A DNA stretch of 64,000 bases. It comes from JBAXXL01 sp037127915 (GTDB lineage Bacteria > Bacteroidota > Ignavibacteria > Kapaibacteriales > UBA2268). Shown one piece after another: positions 32,614-41,645 of this stretch; position 1 is the stretch's first letter, and every line of letters begins with the position of its first letter. Made by a program: the position numbers and the translations under genes. The stretch lies in assembly GCA_037127915.1 (NCBI GenBank), contig JBAXXL010000021.1:1-64000 (forward strand), read 5' to 3'. The notes beneath the pieces are model-generated. The model did no database searches and was not told the DNA's origin. It saw nothing but the letters and a program-made list of their open reading frames with translations.

Positions 32614-34302
32614 TTATTTTTTTTGCATCTTTGCCCAAGTATCGCGCAAGCCAACTGTTCGGTTAAATACCGGTACGCCGGGTTTGGATTCAATGATATC
32701 GGCACAGAAATAACCTACTCTTTCGAATTGGAATTTATCATTCGGTAAGGCATCCAAAAGCGATGGTTCAGCCCAAGCAGTAACAACTTTCAAAGAATTC
32801 GGGTTCATATTGTCCAGAAATGTTTTGCCTTCAGGAGCATCGTCCGGTGATTCTGTCAAAAATAAATTTTCGTACATATTCAACTGAACTTGTTTGCCGT
32901 GAACTGCAGAAACCCAATGGATGGTTCCCTGTACTTTACGCCCGTCAGGTGAATTACCACCGCGTGTTTCAGCGTCATAAGTGCAAATCAATTCTATTAC
33001 TTCGCCATCAGCATCTTTGATAACTTCTTTGCAGGTAATGTAGTACGCGTAACGTAAACGCACTTCTCTGCCCGGAGCCAAACGGAAAAATTTCTTTGGT
33101 GCATCTTCCATAAAGTCATCGCGTTCGATGTAAATAACTTTAGAGAAATTCACTTTATGAGTTCCTGCGCTTGGGTCGTTTGGATTGTTTACAGCATCTA
33201 ATTGATCATCATTTAAATCTTCAGGATAATTTTCTATAGTTACTTTCAGCGGGTTAACTACAACTAATGCACGCTTTGCCGTTAAATTCAAATCCTCGCG
33301 GATGCAGAATTCCAACAAACTGTAATCGACAACGCTTTCCGATTTGGTTACACCGATTCTTTCGGCGAAATCACGAATAGCGGCAGGAGTATAACCACGG
33401 CGGCGGAAACCGGAAATAGTAGGCATACGCGGATCGTCCCAACTGCTGACTAAACCTTCTTGTACCAATTGCAATAACTTGCGTTTACTCAATACCGTAT
33501 AATTTATATTCAATCGGGCGAATTCGATTTGCTGTGGATGGCACGGAGTTTTCAGTACGTCCAAATACCAATCGTATAGCGGGCGGTGGTCTTCGAATTC
33601 CAAAGTACAAATAGAGTGAGTGATTCCCTCGAGCATATCCGAAAGTCCGTGTGTGAAATCGTACATCGGGTAGATGCACCATTTGTCGCCTGTGCGGTGG
33701 TGGTCTGCTTTTTTAATGCGATAAACGACGGGGTCACGTAAATTAATATTCGGTGAGCTCATATCAATTTTCGCTCTCAGCGTCAAACTTCCATCGGCGA
33801 ATTCACCGTCTCTCATTCTGGTAAATAAGTCCATATTTTCTTCTATGCTTCTATCGCGGAATGGGCTTGGTTTGCCGGGTTCGGTCAAAGTGCCGCGGTA
33901 TTCGCGCATTTCTTCTGGAGTTTGCTCGCATACATAAGCCAATCCCATTTGGATTAACTGCACAGCATAATCGTAAATTTTATCGAAGTAATCGGAGGCG
34001 TAGAACATTCTATCTTGCCAATCGAAGCCGAGCCATTTCACGTCTTCTATGATTGAATCAACGTATTCCACATCTTCTTTCACAGGGTTGGTGTCATCGA
34101 ATCGAAGATTTGTCAGTCCGCCGTATTCCTTTGCTAAGCCAAAGTTTAAGCATATAGATTTGGCATGGCCAATGTGTAAATATCCGTTAGGTTCGGGCGG
34201 AAATCGAGTGTGAACCCGCGAGCCGTTCTTTTGGGTTTTCAGGTCTTCGTTTATAATATTTTTAATAAAATTATTCGTAACGAGATTCTCTTTGACGTCC
34301 AT
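32614..34302 (-). CDS. glnS: Glutaminyl-tRNA synthetase
   Basis: 562 residues, the usual bacterial length. PPEPNGYLHIGHAKS with HIGH at 43-46, and VLSKRK (about 270) as the KMSKS loop are both present; the two-barrel anticodon-binding part follows. It charges tRNA-Gln directly, so the organism need not rely on the GatCAB amidotransferase route for Gln. It is a single gene in this window, distant from gltX. Multiple long antisense frames inside it are shadows. Confidence 0.97.
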   Translation of the reverse strand: MDVKENLVTNNFIKNIINEDLKTQKNGSRVHTRFPPEPNGYLHIGHAKSICLNFGLAKEYGGLTNLRFDDTNPVKEDVEYVDSIIEDVKWLGFDWQDRMFYASDYFDKIYDYAVQLIQMGLAYVCEQTPEEMREYRGTLTEPGKPSPFRDRSIEENMDLFTRMRDGEFADGSLTLRAKIDMSSPNINLRDPVVYRIKKADHHRTGDKWCIYPMYDFTHGLSDMLEGITHSICTLEFEDHRPLYDWYLDVLKTPCHPQQIEFARLNINYTVLSKRKLLQLVQEGLVSSWDDPRMPTISGFRRRGYTPAAIRDFAERIGVTKSESVVDYSLLEFCIREDLNLTAKRALVVVNPLKVTIENYPEDLNDDQLDAVNNPNDPSAGTHKVNFSKVIYIERDDFMEDAPKKFFRLAPGREVRLRYAYYITCKEVIKDADGEVIELICTYDAETRGGNSPDGRKVQGTIHWVSAVHGKQVQLNMYENLFLTESPDDAPEGKTFLDNMNPNSLKVVTAWAEPSLLDALPNDKFQFERVGYFCADIIESKPGVPVFNRTVGLRDTWAKMQKK

Positions 34303-34931
34303 ATTGATTTCCCTTTATATTTATTTTCTAATTTTCGTATCAAAACAAGTTTCAAAAATACGAAAATAATTCTAATGATAAATTATAAATGATTAATGTA
34401 GGGGCGTATTGCATACGCCCAAAAACATTATCTGAATCAGGATAGCCAGGATTAGAGGATTAACAGGATGTAGAAATAATTGTCAATGGTTAATTATATA
34501 TTATTAATGCGAAGAATCCCATCTGCAAAGCTGTTAAAGGTGAATAGATAATGGAGCCCGGTACGTGTTGCCCAAGCGCGAAGCGGTTGAATCTCCTTAA
34601 CCGCGGGTGTAAACCCATTGTACGACCTAAAACCTTATTTCCTTTATTAACCTTAGTAGAAATAAGACCGCTTTGTCAGCAAACCTTATTACCTTATTGG
34701 AAAGCAAAAATAAGCCAATAAGGTTAAATGCGTTTATATTTCAGCTTTCCTACTAAGGTTTGAATAGAAAATAATGAGAGAAAGATATCTTTGTAAAGAA
34801 GTAGCATGCTACGTCTCAGAAACTTATGAAAAACGGAATTCAAAGACGCACGCGGTGCGTCTCTACATTCCGTATAATCATTAATATCAAAAAGGCTGTC
34901 CTTTTTGGGATTGCCTAAATATTTAAATCAC
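34303..34931. other. Gene-free spacer rich in small repeats
   Basis: No gene or tRNA seen. It holds: a palindromic word GGGCGTATTGCATACGCCC (about 34402-34420); AGGATTAGAGGATTAACAGGAT (34448 region), related to similar phrases near 35732 and 37560; ACCGCGGGTGTAAACCCA; repeated AACCTTATT words (34630-34760); and GACGCACGCGGTGCGTC (34843-34861). These look like decayed intergenic palindromic elements. Confidence 0.5.
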
Positions 34932-35621
34932 TTATTTTTTTGTCCCATCAAGAGACTCAGGAGCTAAACTATCTTTGGGATATGGCTTTCTTGGAATTGT
35001 GCAACTTTGACCAATTAATTCCTCCCAGTGATGTGCTACAAATTCATTTAATGGAAAAATTGACACTATGGTGCTTACATCGGTTAAGACATAGACTTCC
35101 CCAGAATATTTAACAATTAGATAAGCCCAAAAACGATTTGATTTATAATATATTTCAATAACCATAGCTGTTTCAGGGTTTAATATTATTTTGGCTATTT
35201 TCGTTTGCCTTGCTACTAATTCAGGATTCTTGTCACCGCACCAGATTTCTTGACCATCTTCATATTGTGACAAATAGCTTGTATCATTTTTACAAATCAA
35301 AGAAACTGTTTGTATGTATTTATCCTTATGGAACAACCCCTTTTTATAAAAATACATAGGATTAATATTTCTCAAAAATGTTTTATCTGTGAAATCAGCC
35401 TTGTTTATATTTCCTACGTATTCAACTTCAAAAATATGAGCTATTTGATAATTTTCCCTATCATCGTAACAATCAGCTTTAGCTAATTCCTTCATAATCA
35501 TTTCGTTTTTTTCGTTAATGTCAGCCAAAGACGGCATACGAACAAAAATTGTTTGCGAATAAATTGTTAAAGTACTTAAACAAAATAAGAATAATATCAG
35601 CAAAATGCTTTTAATTTTCAT
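34932..35621 (-). CDS. Exported protein of unknown function
   Basis: 229 residues from ATG 35621, chosen because MKIKSILLILFLFCLS starts a signal peptide and GAGGT lies nine bases upstream; the frame stays open to 35702 but that region has no such features. Three or four Cys occur in the mature part (DCYDD, CKND, WCGD, SCTI). No known family. It is a lone gene between repeat-rich spacers. Confidence 0.55.
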   Translation of the reverse strand: MKIKSILLILFLFCLSTLTIYSQTIFVRMPSLADINEKNEMIMKELAKADCYDDRENYQIAHIFEVEYVGNINKADFTDKTFLRNINPMYFYKKGLFHKDKYIQTVSLICKNDTSYLSQYEDGQEIWCGDKNPELVARQTKIAKIILNPETAMVIEIYYKSNRFWAYLIVKYSGEVYVLTDVSTIVSIFPLNEFVAHHWEELIGQSCTIPRKPYPKDSLAPESLDGTKK

Positions 35622-35702
35622 AATCCAGACCTCACAAAATAAAAATTCAATAAATAAATGAATAATTTTTATCGAAATTACGATATTTTCGATAAATGGC
35701 AA

Positions 35703-35974
35703 AATTAAATTGTAAAACTTTTGTCAGAACTAGGATTAAAGGATTTTAGGATGAACAGGATGGCGTCATTTCTAGCACAGAATGGAATGACAAGATACAC
35801 TGCATACTTTTAATTATCAAATCATTTTTATTTAATTCTGGCAATTGGTTAGGGCGGGTTTGGAACCCGCACCCTGAAGATTATCATTGACAATTGACAA
35901 TTAACAATTATCAATTGATATTTCTTTCGTAATTTTGTAAATTATAAATAAGTAAAATAGAAAATAGGTTGATA
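35703..35974. other. Spacer upstream of gltX with repeats and -7 box
   Basis: It contains a GGATTAAAGGATTTTAGGAT phrase (about 35732), a palindromic GCGGGTTTGGAACCCGC (about 35854-35870), and a tandem CAATTGA/CAATTAA array (35886-35920). TAATTTTG at 35930-35937 is a plausible -7 box for gltX, but no well-spaced TTG precedes it. Confidence 0.45.
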
Positions 35975-37444
35975 ATGAAAGATGTACGAGTAAGATTTGC
36001 GCCGTCGCCAACGGGATATTTGCACGTGGGCGGATTGAGAACCGCGTTGTATAATTATTTGTTTGCGAAGCACTTCGGCGGTAAGATGATTTTGAGAATC
36101 GAGGATACAGACCAATCACGTTTTGTCGAGGGAGCTGTTGATAATTTGATTAATTCGCTTCGCTGGGCGGGAATAGAATTTGACGAAAGTCCCGAAGTTG
36201 GAGGCAAATTTGGTCCTTATGTACAAAGCGAACGCTTCGAACTTTACCGCAAACACGCGCAAATTCTGCTCGATAAGGGACACGCATATTACGCTTTCGA
36301 TACTCCCGAAGAATTGCTGGCAATGCGTACCCAAAAGCCGGGTGCTGTTGTCGCACCAAAATACGACCGCTTAGTTATGAAAAACCAATATACATTGGGA
36401 GCGATTGAAACCAAGCGTCTTATGGATATGAAAGCACCTTATGTAATTCGTTTACGTATTCCGCCGGATGCCGAAATAACTTTCACAGATATTATCCGCG
36501 GTGATATTACGGTTTTGGGCTGGGATGTGGACGACCAAATTCTTTTGAAATCCGATGGTTACCCGACATACCATTTAGCGAATGTTGTAGATGACCATTT
36601 TATGGAAATATCCCACATTATCCGTGGTGAAGAATGGCTTCCTTCAACACCGAAACACGCTTTCTTATACGATGCTTTTGGTTGGGAAAGACCGGAATTT
36701 GCCCATCTGCCATTACTTTTGAACACCAGCAAACAAAAATTGAGCAAACGCCAAGGCGATGTAGCTGTGGAAGATTTCCGCGCTAAAGGATATTTCCGCT
36801 CCGCTTTTGTGAACTTTATAGCTCTTTTGGGATTCAACCCAACGGGTGACCGCGAAATTTACACAATTGAAGAACTGATTGAATATTTCGATTTGTCGAA
36901 GGTTAATAAATCGGGTGCGGTATTTGATTTGACAAAACTGGAATGGATGAATACCCAATATATAAAAATTGTTCCAACAAGCGAATTGGTTGAATTAGCT
37001 CGTCCGGCGTTGGAATCTGCCGGATTTGGCGGTTTCGACGATGAATATGTTGGCCGCGTAATTAACCTTGTGAAAGAGCGTATTCATTTTATGAATGAAC
37101 TACCGGATTTTGTTCCTTACATGTTCGGCGATATAAAAGAATTTGAAATAGAATATATCAAAAAACGCTGGGAAGAAAACTCTAAAGAAATAGCGCTCGA
37201 TTTAATAGAAATCTACAAAAAAGACGATGTGTTTAATCACGATTCACTATACGGTGCCGCAAAAGCTTATGCCGAAGAAAAAGGTATTAAATTGGGACCA
37301 ATTACTCATCCGCTGAGAATAATGACTACCGGAAAATCAGTCGGTGCGGGCGCATTCGAAACTATGGAAGTTTTGGGTAAAGAAACCTGCATCCAAAGAA
37401 TGGAAAAATTTATTGAACTTTGGGATAGTGGAACCTTTATATAA
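35975..37444 (+). CDS. gltX: Glutamyl-tRNA synthetase
   Basis: 489 residues from ATG 35975 (a TTG at 35969 is also in frame). RFAPSPTGYLHVGGLRTALY carries the HIGH-type motif (HVGG, 17-20), LRIEDTDQSR is the conserved Glu/ATP contact, and KLSKRQGDVAVEDF near 256 is the KMSKS loop. The C-terminal helical domain follows to the end. It charges tRNA-Glu. With GlnRS also encoded, it is expected to be discriminating, though this cannot be proved from sequence. A hairpin terminator follows at 37512. Confidence 0.97.
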   Translation: MKDVRVRFAPSPTGYLHVGGLRTALYNYLFAKHFGGKMILRIEDTDQSRFVEGAVDNLINSLRWAGIEFDESPEVGGKFGPYVQSERFELYRKHAQILLDKGHAYYAFDTPEELLAMRTQKPGAVVAPKYDRLVMKNQYTLGAIETKRLMDMKAPYVIRLRIPPDAEITFTDIIRGDITVLGWDVDDQILLKSDGYPTYHLANVVDDHFMEISHIIRGEEWLPSTPKHAFLYDAFGWERPEFAHLPLLLNTSKQKLSKRQGDVAVEDFRAKGYFRSAFVNFIALLGFNPTGDREIYTIEELIEYFDLSKVNKSGAVFDLTKLEWMNTQYIKIVPTSELVELARPALESAGFGGFDDEYVGRVINLVKERIHFMNELPDFVPYMFGDIKEFEIEYIKKRWEENSKEIALDLIEIYKKDDVFNHDSLYGAAKAYAEEKGIKLGPITHPLRIMTTGKSVGAGAFETMEVLGKETCIQRMEKFIELWDSGTFI

Positions 37445-37511
37445 TTATTAATGATAAATGTATAATGATTAATGAGAAGAGAAGAAAATTTCACCGCAAA
37501 GATTTTTATAA

Positions 37512-37538
37512 AGGTAAACCATTGGTTTGCCTGTTTTT
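37512..37538 (+). terminator. Hairpin terminator after gltX
   Basis: Nine-base stem with one G-T wobble (37512-37520 with 37524-37532), ATT triloop, followed by GTTTTT. Located 68 bases past the stop. Confidence 0.55.
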
Positions 37539-37612
37539 GATGTCAGAATCTTGATTTACAGGATTAGAGGATGTTCAGGATATTTTGACATTCCCGACTT
37601 GATCGGGTATCA

Positions 37613-37688
37613 ATCCTCTTGAGTAGCCACGACTTTTAAGTCGTGTGGCAGATACACGCTTAATAAATTGGCTTTAGCCCAAAACACT
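37613..37688. repeat. Dispersed palindromic element, family 1, copy 3 (inverted)
   Basis: The reverse complement reads GGGCTAAAGCC, AAGCGTGTATCTGCCA, CACGACTTAAAAGTCGTGG, CTACTCAAGAGGA: the same order as the copy at 32411, in the opposite orientation. It follows an AGGATTAGAGGAT phrase (37560) also found in other spacers. Confidence 0.85.
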
Positions 37689-37748
37689 GCGAAGAATGGA
37701 ACGCTGATGACGAATCAATGACCAATTATGGGGTTTCGTCTCTTCGCA

Positions 37749-37819
37749 TTTAAAATTCAAAACTCAAAATTCAAAATTGGGTCGAAGATGGATTCCCGCT
37801 TCCGCGGGAATGACATAAA
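37749..37819. repeat. Dispersed palindromic element, family 2, copy 2 (inverted)
   Basis: AAAATTCAAAACTCAAAATTC leads into ATTGGGTCGAAGATGGATT and the palindrome ATTCCCGC-TTCC-GCGGGAAT (37792-37811), then GACAT. This is the inverted order of the element at 14641, with a different stem sequence but the same layout. Confidence 0.7.
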
Positions 37820-37854
37820 GTCTTTTCTTTATTGACTTAACAAACTTTACGAAC

Positions 37855-38460
37855 TTATCTTCTCACCCAATCGTAAAGCAGATTATCAAAATCTGTGCCT
37901 TTGATTTGCGGGGTGTCATATAAACCGGCCTCTTGGCGTTGGCGAAATACTTCATAAAGGCTAACAGCGCAAGCAACCGAAATATTCAAACTTTGAATCA
38001 TACCTACCTGTGGAATTAAAAAATTGCCATCGGCTAATGCAATTGCTTCATCAGACACGCCTACGTGCTCGTTACCGAAAACTAATGCCGTCGGCTGGGT
38101 GAAATCCATATCATACAGCGAAACAGCGTCATGGCTCAAATGTGTAGTGTAGATTTTCTTTCCTTGTGTACGAAGATGGTCGAAACATTCTTCCACAGTA
38201 CGATGACGAGTTTTGTCAATCCATTTCCAAGCACTTGCTGAGCTGGTTTTCCCAATTTTCGGGAAAGGCTGTTTGCCGTGATAAAGCAAATGAACGTCTT
38301 TGATTCCTGTTGTATCGCACGTTCTTAAACAAGCCGATAAATTATGCGGATCGTTAATGTTTTCTAAAACGATAGTTATGTCAAGTTGGCGTTTATTTAT
38401 AACATCGGTTAATTTATTTAAGCGTCTTTCTAAAACGAAATCTTCAGGTTTAAGGTTCAT
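37855..38460 (-). CDS. trmH: TrmH-type tRNA 2'-O-methyltransferase (SpoU family)
   Basis: 201 residues. The three SPOUT motifs are visible: ENINDPHNLSACLRTCD (motif 1, about 32-48), ALVFGNEHVGVSDEA (motif 2, about 129-143) and IPQVGMIQSLNISVACAVSLYE (motif 3, about 150-172). Family members methylate the ribose of G18 in tRNA using SAM bound in a trefoil knot. The gene overlaps the end of recF by eleven bases, so it is probably expressed with dnaN-recF. The specific substrate (Gm18) is inferred from similarity. Degenerate AAAGTTTGT/AAAGTTCGT repeats lie just beyond the stop. Confidence 0.85.
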   Translation of the reverse strand: MNLKPEDFVLERRLNKLTDVINKRQLDITIVLENINDPHNLSACLRTCDTTGIKDVHLLYHGKQPFPKIGKTSSASAWKWIDKTRHRTVEECFDHLRTQGKKIYTTHLSHDAVSLYDMDFTQPTALVFGNEHVGVSDEAIALADGNFLIPQVGMIQSLNISVACAVSLYEVFRQRQEAGLYDTPQIKGTDFDNLLYDWVRR

Positions 38461-39601
38461 ATTTATCTTGAATTTGTTCTACAATTCCTGCATTAATTTT
38501 GAAGTATCTATTCGACCCAACCGGTTCAAAAGATTGCAAACGCGCAGGATTAGTTATTGTAATTAACGATTGAGCACCATTTTGATTGATTAATTCGATT
38601 ACCTTTCGGCTTCGCTCTATATCCAATTCCGAAAATATATCATCTAATAAAATGATTGGAGTTTCTTCCAAAATATCTTTGAGATAAAGAAATTCAGCAA
38701 ATTTTAGACTAATCAAAAGAGATTTGTGTTGACCTTGCGATGCGCGTTCTTTGGCAGGAGAATTATTTATGGAAATGAATAAATCGTCTTTTTGTGGACC
38801 GAACAAAGTTGTTCCGCGCATAATTTCATAATTTCTTAAATCTTTTGCTCGTTCTATAAAAGCAGAGCGAATGTGCGATTTATCACCACTCGAAAGTGCA
38901 GGCTGAGCAGTATCGGGTAAATACGCGATGGCTACACTTTCGTCCGAACTGCCGATGTTGGCATAAAACGAGCTGAAATACGGTTGAAATTCTTTTATAA
39001 AATTATATCTTTTGTAAACAATATTTACACTTAAATCGATAAAAATTCCGGTAAGAATATTAAATTGTTCATTATCCAATCGACGCTCTTTTTTTGCGGC
39101 AGTAAGCAAGGAATTTCTTTGTTTCAGGCACCGCTTTAATCTCATTAAATCCTGCATATACAATGGGCTGATTTGAGATAAAGTGCGGTCAATAAAGCTT
39201 CGTCTATCGGCGGGTGCACCGCTTGTAATAGCTTTCATATCAGGCGAAAGTATAATAAGCGGTATTCTGCCGACGATATCTTTTGCTGATAAATTGTCGC
39301 CTTCGGAACCCGAGATTTTCTTTTTTGAGTTTAGTTCAAAATTCACATTTGTAAAATATGAAACTCCAACTTCGGATTCTCCATCCACTCGTGCTTGATA
39401 AAATGTTTCATTTTCTTTTATCAGACTATTTTCGGGAACGGATTGAAACGTTTTGGTAAAAGAGCATATAGCAACAGCTTCCAAAATTGTTGTTTTGCCG
39501 GCACCGTTCAGTCCGTAAAACACGTTAAGGTGTTCGGCAAGTTCCAAATTTGTGTAAGAATGGTTCCGTAAGTTTGATATTTTTATTTTGCAGAGTTTCA
39601 T
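38450..39601 (-). CDS. recF: DNA replication and repair protein RecF
   Basis: About 383 residues from ATG 39601 (an upstream in-frame ATG at 39619 lacks support). Walker A GLNGAGKTT (30-38), ABC signature SQGQHKSLLISLKFAEF (about 298), and Walker B PIILLDDIFSELD (about 325) identify RecF. It loads RecA at single-stranded gaps with RecO and RecR. It lies downstream of dnaN, the classic order, but gyrB and dnaA are not present here. Confidence 0.95.
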   Translation of the reverse strand: MKLCKIKISNLRNHSYTNLELAEHLNVFYGLNGAGKTTILEAVAICSFTKTFQSVPENSLIKENETFYQARVDGESEVGVSYFTNVNFELNSKKKISGSEGDNLSAKDIVGRIPLIILSPDMKAITSGAPADRRSFIDRTLSQISPLYMQDLMRLKRCLKQRNSLLTAAKKERRLDNEQFNILTGIFIDLSVNIVYKRYNFIKEFQPYFSSFYANIGSSDESVAIAYLPDTAQPALSSGDKSHIRSAFIERAKDLRNYEIMRGTTLFGPQKDDLFISINNSPAKERASQGQHKSLLISLKFAEFLYLKDILEETPIILLDDIFSELDIERSRKVIELINQNGAQSLITITNPARLQSFEPVGSNRYFKINAGIVEQIQDKYEP

Positions 39602-39622
39602 AGAGAATTTAGAATACAAGTT

Positions 39623-39650
39623 GTAGGGGCGGGGAAAATCCCGTCCCTAC
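39623..39650. repeat. Hairpin between dnaN and recF
   Basis: GTAGGGGCGGG (39623-39633) pairs with CCCGTCCCTAC (39640-39650) with one wobble. It is GC-rich within an AT-rich gap and may attenuate transcription from dnaN into recF. Confidence 0.5.
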
Positions 39651-39683
39651 TAATAAAATTAAATTTTCAGTCAATAATAATTA

Positions 39684-40874
39684 TTAACTAATTCTGACCG
39701 GCATCAAAAGCATCATAAAGCGATTTTGTTCTTCAAGCTTCGGCATAATCAAAGCCGGTTTGTCAGATTCGCTGAATGTGAATGCGATTATTCCACCATC
39801 AGTATCACTATCATCAATATTGCTGATAAGTTCATTCAGATATTTAGAATTGAAAGCTATTTCGAACGGATCGTGATTGCATTCGCATTTGATATTTTCC
39901 TCGGCTTCACTTCCGGTATCTTCGTCAGTGCCTTTGAAATTAAGATTATCCCTTGTAATTGACAATTTTATTTGCTTAGTGGTTTCATTAGCAAACAAAG
40001 AAACGCGTTTCAATGCGGAAAGCATTTGATTTTTGTCAATCAACAAAGTAATATGATTATTCTTTGGAATTACTGATTCGTAAGGAGGGAACTTATCATT
40101 TATCACGTTGGTAATAAATACTATATCTTCGTATTCAAAACGTGCGTGAGTATATTTATTTCCACGGTGTAGAACTGACATTGTCACTTCGCTATCGATT
40201 TTTTTCAAATAATCAACAGCCTTATGAGGAATGATGATGTCCAATTCTTGAGGATAAGAACTATCCTTTGATTCCAAGGTAACTTTAGTCAATCTATAAG
40301 TATCGGTCGATACGGCATTGACGTAAGTTTCTCTAAATTGCAAAAACATACCCGTCATCTGCAATCTGAAATCATTTTTGGAAATACTGACGGCTGTTTT
40401 ATTACAAAGCTGATTAAATTCGTTTTGATAAAACTTAGCAGATGGCAAAGTGGTATCTATGACGCCTTCAGCCAACTCTTCCTTTGGTAAATCTTCTTGT
40501 TCGAATAGCACCGGCAAATCAATATATTCATCCGGATCCAAGCCTTTCATATCGAACCTTCCGGATTGAGTTTTGATTTCGATGTTGTAAGTGTCCGGCA
40601 TAACAGTAAATTCAAATTCACCGACAGCACCGAATTCACGAATTATATCGTTTAGTTTTTTCGCAGGTACTAAGACCGAACCTGGTTCGATTGTAACAAC
40701 ATTCATTTTTGCTATAATCAAAATATCTTGGTCTGAACCGATAATCTTAAGAGTATTATCTACTAGCTCTAATTTAAGATGCTCAAGAACTTCAATCGTC
40801 GCTTTTGTTGGAATTGCGGGCAAAGTACGTTGCAATTTCTTTTGAAATTCCCCGATTGGTGCAGTAAATCTCAT
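39684..40874 (-). CDS. dnaN: DNA polymerase III beta sliding clamp
   Basis: 396 residues, slightly longer than most clamps (about 366-375); the extra residues include an acidic insert with KGTDEDTGSEAEENI near residue 310. Three repeated clamp folds are evident, with AVSTDTYRLTKV near 175 being the conserved clamp segment and FMMLLMPVRIS at the C-terminus as the ligand pocket edge. It forms a dimeric ring that tethers DNA polymerase III. It is divergent from psd across a 111-base AT-rich spacer and followed by recF. Confidence 0.96.
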   Translation of the reverse strand: MRFTAPIGEFQKKLQRTLPAIPTKATIEVLEHLKLELVDNTLKIIGSDQDILIIAKMNVVTIEPGSVLVPAKKLNDIIREFGAVGEFEFTVMPDTYNIEIKTQSGRFDMKGLDPDEYIDLPVLFEQEDLPKEELAEGVIDTTLPSAKFYQNEFNQLCNKTAVSISKNDFRLQMTGMFLQFRETYVNAVSTDTYRLTKVTLESKDSSYPQELDIIIPHKAVDYLKKIDSEVTMSVLHRGNKYTHARFEYEDIVFITNVINDKFPPYESVIPKNNHITLLIDKNQMLSALKRVSLFANETTKQIKLSITRDNLNFKGTDEDTGSEAEENIKCECNHDPFEIAFNSKYLNELISNIDDSDTDGGIIAFTFSESDKPALIMPKLEEQNRFMMLLMPVRIS

Positions 40875-40974
40875 TTTTTATACCTTAATTAAATTAAAAT
40901 TTCGTAATTTTATTTATTTGAAAATGTAAATTTAAAAAAAATGTATTTTGTTTAGCAAAACAATTATTAACAAT

Positions 40975-40983
40975 TTATCAACA
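40975..40983 (+). other. DnaA-box-like nonamer in the dnaN-psd spacer
   Basis: TTATCAACA differs by one base from the TTATCCACA consensus and lies in an AT-rich divergent spacer beside dnaN. Only one such site was seen and dnaA is absent, so an origin is not supported. Confidence 0.25.
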
Positions 40984-40985
40984 CC

Positions 40986-41645
40986 ATGATAGCCAAATAC
41001 GGAATAGATAATTTTATAGTAATGCTCATATTGGGTGTAATAATTATAATATTCGGTGTCTTACTGAATAAACCATATAGTTATTTCGTCGTTTCTTTAG
41101 GATCATTACTCATATTATTTGCAATATGGTTTTTTCGTGACCCCGAACGGATTCCACCGAAAGAAATAACTGAGGACAGTTCAATTCTTCTTTCGCCGGC
41201 AGATGGGAAGGTCATAGAAATTACCGAAATAGTAGAACCAAACTACCTGAAAACAAAAGTATTACGGATAAGTATTTTCCTTTCCCCGTTGGACGTTCAC
41301 GTTAATCGATCTCCGGCTAGCGGCGAAGTAGAGTATTTTAAATACTATCCGGGAAAATATCTTATAGCGAGTCACCCAAAAGCCTCCGATTTGAATGAAA
41401 ATTCACAAATCGGTTTAATAATGGCAAATGGGCAGAAAATTTTATTTAAGCAAATTACAGGCTATGTAGCTAGAAGATTGGTTTGCGAAGTAAAAGTTGG
41501 GATGCACTTAACTGCTGGCGAAAAATTCGGAATGATGAAATTCGGTTCGCGTATGGATATTTTTGTCCCGCTTACGTCGGAGTTATATATAAAAGTTGGT
41601 GATCGTGTTCGTGCTGGTGAGCAAATTATCGGGAAAGTGCGATGA
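40986..41645 (+). CDS. psd: Phosphatidylserine decarboxylase proenzyme (short type)
   Basis: 219 residues, typical for the short (archaeal/Bacteroidota) Psd form. Two membrane helices at the N-terminus (about 10-52) are followed by SPADGKVIEI, FLSPLDVHVNRSPASGEV and the self-cleavage site MMKFGSRMDIFVP, where Gly-Ser cleavage makes the pyruvoyl cofactor. It decarboxylates phosphatidylserine to phosphatidylethanolamine in the membrane. Its stop overlaps pssA by four bases (ATGA), an operon that makes and then uses phosphatidylserine. Confidence 0.94.
   Translation: MIAKYGIDNFIVMLILGVIIIIFGVLLNKPYSYFVVSLGSLLILFAIWFFRDPERIPPKEITEDSSILLSPADGKVIEITEIVEPNYLKTKVLRISIFLSPLDVHVNRSPASGEVEYFKYYPGKYLIASHPKASDLNENSQIGLIMANGQKILFKQITGYVARRLVCEVKVGMHLTAGEKFGMMKFGSRMDIFVPLTSELYIKVGDRVRAGEQIIGKVR

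Noticed and set aside
34500..34760. Possible tRNA or small RNA gene
   Set aside because: No cloverleaf, no T-loop GTTCGA-type word in the right context; only repeated AACCTTATT words.
40875..40985. Replication origin beside dnaN
   Set aside because: Only one DnaA-box-like nonamer was seen, dnaA is missing and no repeat cluster exists.
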